From contig JACPHN010000014.1 of assembly GCA_016188575.1 (NCBI GenBank), positions 1 to 10,313 of the forward strand: 10,313 nt of DNA, given 5' to 3'. Each line of letters begins with the position of its first letter. Within the stretch, counting starts at the first letter, position 1. This stretch comes from Candidatus Schekmanbacteria bacterium. Its GTDB lineage: Bacteria > CSSED10-310 > JACPHN01. The translations under genes were made by a program, and so were the position numbers. The notes beneath the pieces are model-generated. The model did no database searches, was not told where the DNA came from, and saw only the letters and a list, made by a program, of their open reading frames with translations. Positions 8,701 to 10,313 of the stretch are shown here, in pieces.

Positions 8701-9673
8701 GTTCCGGGGGCTCTCGCAGGTGCTTCTGCAGGATCTCCCGGACCTCGGGTCCCGCAAAGGGCGTCCGCCCCGTCAGCAGCTCGTAGAGAATGCAACCCAG
8801 GCTATAGAGATCCGCCCGGGCATCGACGAGCTCCCCGCGAATCTGCTCGGGGGCCATGTAGGCGACCGTCCCCGCCGCCCCTGCCTCCACTGACAGGACC
8901 TCCCGGCTGCGATCGCCGCCAAAGTGCGTCGCCAGGCCGAAGTCGACGAGCACCGGACAGCCGTTGCTCTGGACGAGCACATTGTCGGGCTTGAGGTCCC
9001 GGTGAACAATTCCCTGTCCATGGAGATAGGCCAGGGGGACACACAGCCGCCTCATCAGGGTGAGGATGCCCGGGAGCCGCGCCGACGCGTCGCGCGAGAT
9101 TCCCGCTGCCACGGCCGCGCGAGGCCGCGGTGCGCCTGCCGCCGCCCCGCCATCGACCGCCGCGAGTCCGGCCGTGGCCAGCGGGTCGAGCCGTGAAGCG
9201 GTTTCGCCGGCGGGCGATTCCACGGCAGCGGTGGAGAGCATGAGCCCCGCGGTCGCTTCCGAGTCGACCTCCAATCCGCTCGGGCCGGTCGGCTCCAGCG
9301 GCGAGGTGTCCATCGACCTCTCGCCCGAAGCCCCTCCGCCGGTTCGCGGCTCTTCGGCCGCCGGTACCACTCCGAAGCGCCTCAGGGTCACCCCCTCGAG
9401 GAGCGCCATCGCATACCAGGGCAATCCGCCATCGACCCCGTGGGCCACCACCCGGACGACCCCAGGATGGCGAATTCGCGAGAGCGCCTGGATCTCTCTG
9501 CGGATGCTCGAGAGCAGGTCGGCATCCGGGACCAGCACGGTCTTGACCGCCACTCGCTGCCCGGTTTCGACGTGCACCGCCCGATAGACGATCCCCATCC
9601 CTCCGCGCCCGATCGGCTCGAGATTCGCGAACGGACCAATCCTGGCCGGGGCTTCAACGAGCTGCTCGTGCAC
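5777..9673 (-). CDS. Ser/Thr protein kinase fused to an AAA ATPase and TPR-like repeats
   Basis: 1298 residues from a GTG start; AAAGGGAG lies 9 nt upstream and the kinase fold begins by residue 15. The kinase shows the Gly loop [10 protein letters not shown] (21-30), K44, E60, HRDLKPDN (224-231), DFG (244-246) and APE (274-276), so it should be active. About 100 low-complexity residues (~101-199) are inserted between the hinge region and the catalytic loop. The AAA ATPase follows with Walker [11 protein letters not shown] (418-427), Walker [13 protein letters not shown] (539-550) and the [11 protein letters not shown] signature (~634-644) common in MalT/LuxR-type ATPases. From about 790 to the end is alpha-helical TPR-like repeat. 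There is no membrane helix, and no C-terminal HTH, so it is not a DNA-binding LuxR-type regulator. This kinase-ATPase-TPR architecture is a known type in myxobacteria. It likely acts as a cytoplasmic phosphorylation switch regulated through the ATPase and TPR parts; substrates are unknown. The double-FHA protein is a plausible partner. Confidence 0.96.
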   Translation of the reverse strand: MHEQLVEAPARIGPFANLEPIGRGGMGIVYRAVHVETGQRVAVKTVLVPDADLLSSIRREIQALSRIRHPGVVRVVAHGVDGGLPWYAMALLEGVTLRRFGVVPAAEEPRTGGGASGERSMDTSPLEPTGPSGLEVDSEATAGLMLSTAAVESPAGETASRLDPLATAGLAAVDGGAAAGAPRPRAAVAAGISRDASARLPGILTLMRRLCVPLAYLHGQGIVHRDLKPDNVLVQSNGCPVLVDFGLATHFGGDRSREVLSVEAGAAGTVAYMAPEQIRGELVDARADLYSLGCILYELLTGRTPFAGPEVREILQKHLREPPEPPSKWVAGLPEELDRLLLSLLAKHPKQRLGHADDVETALGQMGAEGWPAAEAAPPRAQPYLYRSGFAGRQGPLGVLLKEVDKACNGSGSVVFVGGESGVGKTRLAMELGRSATELGALVLAGECLASGGRALEGLRAPLQAIADRCRAQGREVTERLFGDRGQVLAMYEPALAELPGLRDHAAPAALPAPAARLRLFSSLVATFAALCEEQAYPVLLILDDLQWADELLLGFLEFLLQSGHLEQVGLLVVGTYRSEEVGNRLHELLGAAESRRVELGRLDDGAVAAIVGDMMAMATAPELFSRYLARHSEGNPFFVAEYLRLAVDEGVLFRDDGGHWLVRAAGGEGEASGAVYEALPLPQSLRDVVGRRLDGLSDAARAFVRAAAVLGREAPLLLVWQVTGLEEEALLAAADELVRRQVLEDGAAGCLRFAHDKLREVTYEGIDSGRRRELHRAAAEGIETVFADDRQERLAELGDHWEQAGEIERARQAFHEAADQARERYATVEAERLYGRAIALWDEAGAEDVQRQLFELHFRRAEMLRLIADFGGVAMELDAVETIAARLGDNRRRAQALVERAHLAWQRGMPLKGEAMAREAEVLAVHVGDVTLQARAVQQQGACRAHQGHPKDAAALFERATALATGAEDPNLRIDIAQNLTDVLTGLNEVARAIPMLQELIAHHRASGNRALLTVGLLNLGWSFFYRGELENAFGCTLEALQRARTIGQRRIEVHALYRLAFYHCTTHEPESALAAAERGAALAVKLSDADLIANLTYLKCQAVRLLGRLDEAEIFLAEALQAAERSNSCAPVPEILAEAAHIAAARFDSRAVAEACRRAQAAIRPEDEEQHGYAIRARLARASLDVGQHERASQHVDSMKRLLVSAKMTSMTPCWDWPLVAVLLAELSSGRDTGRSGKAAREAREHPQLSWSNEEWIDWGTATVARLVRHNPALRTSGFLQHPDFQLGRLLDLTQQ
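9080..9367 (-). other. Low-complexity insert within the kinase catalytic domain
   Basis: This encodes about residues 103-198 of the kinase. Most bacterial kinases of this family pass from the hinge to the HRD helix within about 30-35 residues; here the helix resumes only near residue 200. The insert is rich in Ala, Gly, Ser, Thr, Pro and Glu, with several Thr/Ser sites in acidic or Pro contexts (for example [13 protein letters not shown]). The frame stays open and G/C-biased, so it is not a frameshift. It is probably disordered and could hold autophosphorylation sites; that role is inferred. Confidence 0.7.
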
Positions 9674-9682
9674 AGCATGCGG

Positions 9683-9690
9683 CTCCCTTT
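9683..9690 (-). promoter_or_regulatory. Ribosome binding site of the kinase gene
   Basis: On the minus strand this reads AAAGGGAG, 9 nt before the GTG start at 9673. An ATG 5 nt further upstream (9678) is out of frame and is not the start. Confidence 0.65.
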
Positions 9691-9733
9691 CCGCGGCTCT
9701 GGCGCGGAGCTCGCGATCGCCGTCCCGGGCGGG

Positions 9734-9757
9734 GCACTCGCCCGCTGAGGCGAGCGC
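9734..9757 (-). promoter_or_regulatory. Strong leader hairpin upstream of the kinase gene
   Basis: In minus-strand RNA, GCGCUCGCC pairs with GGCGAGUGC around the 6-nt loop UCAGCG, a 9-bp stem with one G-U pair. A bulged A allows about three more G-C pairs. It sits about 60 nt before the kinase GTG and 66 nt after the stop of the candidate small ORF. There is no T-run after it, so it is not a standard terminator; it may be a leader structure or a chance GC-rich stem. Confidence 0.4.
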
Positions 9758-9823
9758 TCCCCGCGCACTCCCAGCCAGCCAGCTCGGCGGGCAGGTCCTG
9801 GTGCCGGAAGGCAGGTTCTCGCA

Positions 9824-9925
9824 TTAGCTTTGTCCGGGTGGGCGCCGCTGGCACTCTCGGCTCGCGGCGGCGATTTCCTCGGCTTCGCACCGTCTGCTCC
9901 CGAAGGCACCGAAGAGCTTACTCAT
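9824..9925 (-). CDS. Candidate 33-residue small protein or leader peptide before the kinase gene
   Basis: The ATG at 9925 is preceded by AAGGA with a 7-nt spacer, a good ribosome site, and the frame runs 33 codons to a TAA. The peptide begins MSKLFGAFGSRR, continues with an Ala/Glu-rich helical stretch between two cysteines (C13, C25) and ends in a basic, Pro-containing tail. An in-frame GTG at 9940, with GGAGA 8 nt upstream, would add five residues. No family is recognised. It lies on the kinase strand, 150 nt upstream of the kinase start, with a strong hairpin between. It may be a small protein, a leader peptide whose translation affects the hairpin, or a chance ORF. Good third-position G/C and the ribosome site favour translation, but length limits confidence. 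Confidence 0.4.
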   Translation of the reverse strand: MSKLFGAFGSRRCEAEEIAAASRECQRRPPGQS

Positions 9926-9932
9926 CCAATCG

Positions 9933-9937
9933 TCCTT
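9933..9937 (-). promoter_or_regulatory. Ribosome-binding-site-like sequence for the small ORF
   Basis: On the minus strand this reads AAGGA, 7 nt before the ATG at 9925. It is the main evidence that the 33-codon ORF is translated. Confidence 0.4.
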
Positions 9938-10075
9938 CACATCCGGTTTCTCCGTTCACCAAACGTACTCCCGAAGCCGACCCGCGAGCAATCCCTTCAG
10001 AGCTAGCGATGCAGCGCCGGCCGAGGCGGCGCGCCTCCCTGTCGCCATTGGGTGACGGGACGGGCCGACAGGTGC

Positions 10076-10313
10076 TCAGCCGTCCGGAAACAGCCTTCGT
10101 TTCAGGTCCTCGATCATCCTATCCTTTTCGCCGAGTGCCTTGTCTTTCTCTTCGAGCGCCTTGTCCCTCGCCTCGAGCGCCCTGCCTTGCTCCTCGAGCG
10201 CCCTGTCCTTCTCCCGAATCGTCTGGTCGCGATCGGCGATCTTCCGCTCCTTCGCCTCGAGCTCCTCCAGGATGTCGTCCTCCACGTCCATCGTCATCCG
10301 CAGCTTCGGCTCG
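10076..10313 (-). CDS. C-terminal part of a protein ending in a heptad-repeat coiled coil (partial, N-terminus off the right edge)
   Basis: The frame is open from the right edge to a TGA at 10076-10078, about 79 codons. An ATG at 10297 exists, but the frame continues upstream of it (EPKLR) with no good ribosome site, so the window most likely shows only the tail of a larger protein. The tail is highly charged and forms an uninterrupted heptad pattern. Counting from the ATG at 10297, Ile or Leu occupies positions 13, 20, 27, 34, 41, 48, 55, 62 and 69, with blocks such as LEEKDKA. This predicts a parallel coiled coil for oligomerisation. Similar charged repeat tails occur on various myxobacterial and cyanobacterial proteins, including some Rpn- and Uma2-type nucleases, but the upstream domain cannot be identified here. 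It precedes the kinase leader region on the same strand. Confidence 0.75.
   Translation of the reverse strand, partial: EPKLRMTMDVEDDILEELEAKERKIADRDQTIREKDRALEEQGRALEARDKALEEKDKALGEKDRMIEDLKRRLFPDG
10115..10219 (-). repeat. Five tandem 21-bp units encoding coiled-coil heptads
   Basis: Five consecutive 21-nt units, each encoding one heptad of the type (I/L)-x-E/A-K/R/Q-D/G-K/R-A/M. On the plus strand the recurring core resembles tcgagcgccttgtccttctcc. The period matches the heptad exactly, so expansion or contraction by one unit keeps both reading frame and coiled-coil register. Outside these five units the heptad pattern continues at protein level, but the DNA similarity fades. Confidence 0.7.

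Larger units (their letters stand above)
9674..10075. other. Intergenic or leader region upstream of the kinase gene
   Basis: A 402-nt stretch between the end of the coiled-coil gene and the kinase start, both on the minus strand. It contains a candidate 33-codon ORF and a strong hairpin, described separately. Near 10023-10072 there are further small stems: GAGGCG-gcg-CGCCTC (10023-10037), GTCGCC-attg-GGTGAC (10041-10056), and CCTGTCG paired with CGACAGG (10038-10044 and 10066-10072). None is followed by a T-run on the minus strand, so no clear Rho-independent terminator is assigned for the coiled-coil gene. No convincing -35/-10 or -24/-12 promoter was found. Confidence 0.55.

Noticed and set aside
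9654-9890. 78-codon minus-strand ORF overlapping the kinase start
   Set aside because: Its Arg/Pro/Ala-rich composition, lack of a ribosome site, and overlap with the kinase start and leader hairpin mark it as a shadow frame.
10023-10037. GAGGCG-gcg-CGCCTC hairpin as terminator of the coiled-coil gene
   Set aside because: There is no T-run after the stem on the minus strand, and such short GC stems are common by chance here.

Overview
The window is GC-rich bacterial DNA with a strong preference for G or C at third codon positions. Its genes are large multidomain signalling proteins: a double-FHA membrane protein, a sigma-54 activator with sensor domains, and a Ser/Thr kinase fused to an AAA ATPase and TPRs. 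This mix is typical of myxobacteria, especially Sorangium/Polyangium-like lineages. The taxonomic call is an inference from architecture and composition; no marker gene is present.

Layout. (1) 1-1589, minus: a protein with two FHA domains and one membrane helix; its C-terminus lies beyond the left edge. (2) 1590-1716: a short gap holding a TATAAT box and the FHA gene's ribosome binding site. (3) 1717-4596, minus: a sigma-54-dependent activator with a GAF-like region, a degenerate GGDEF domain, a GAF domain, a complete AAA+ domain and two Fis-like HTH units. (4) 4597-5031: a 435-nt divergent intergenic region with a candidate -24/-12 promoter and an inverted repeat. (5) 5032-5751, plus: a secreted protein with two beta-sandwich-like modules. 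(6) 5777-9673, minus: a 1298-residue kinase-AAA-TPR protein converging on gene 5. (7) 9674-10075: a 402-nt leader or intergenic region with a candidate 33-codon ORF and a strong hairpin. (8) 10076-10313, minus: the C-terminal heptad-repeat coiled coil of a gene entering from the right edge.

How the genes may work together (inference). Kinases of this family phosphorylate Ser/Thr, FHA domains bind phosphothreonine, and the sigma-54 activator would switch on -24/-12 promoters in response to its sensor domains. The kinase, double-FHA protein and activator could form one pathway, with the secreted protein as a possible target, since a plausible -24/-12 element lies just upstream of it. None of these links is proven by the sequence.

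Most unusual points: the activator's GGDEF signature reads GGVVT and it ends in two Fis-like HTH units; the kinase has a roughly 100-residue low-complexity insert inside its catalytic domain; and a possible short leader ORF plus hairpin precedes the kinase. No RNA genes, CRISPR arrays, insertion sequences or other mobile elements were seen.
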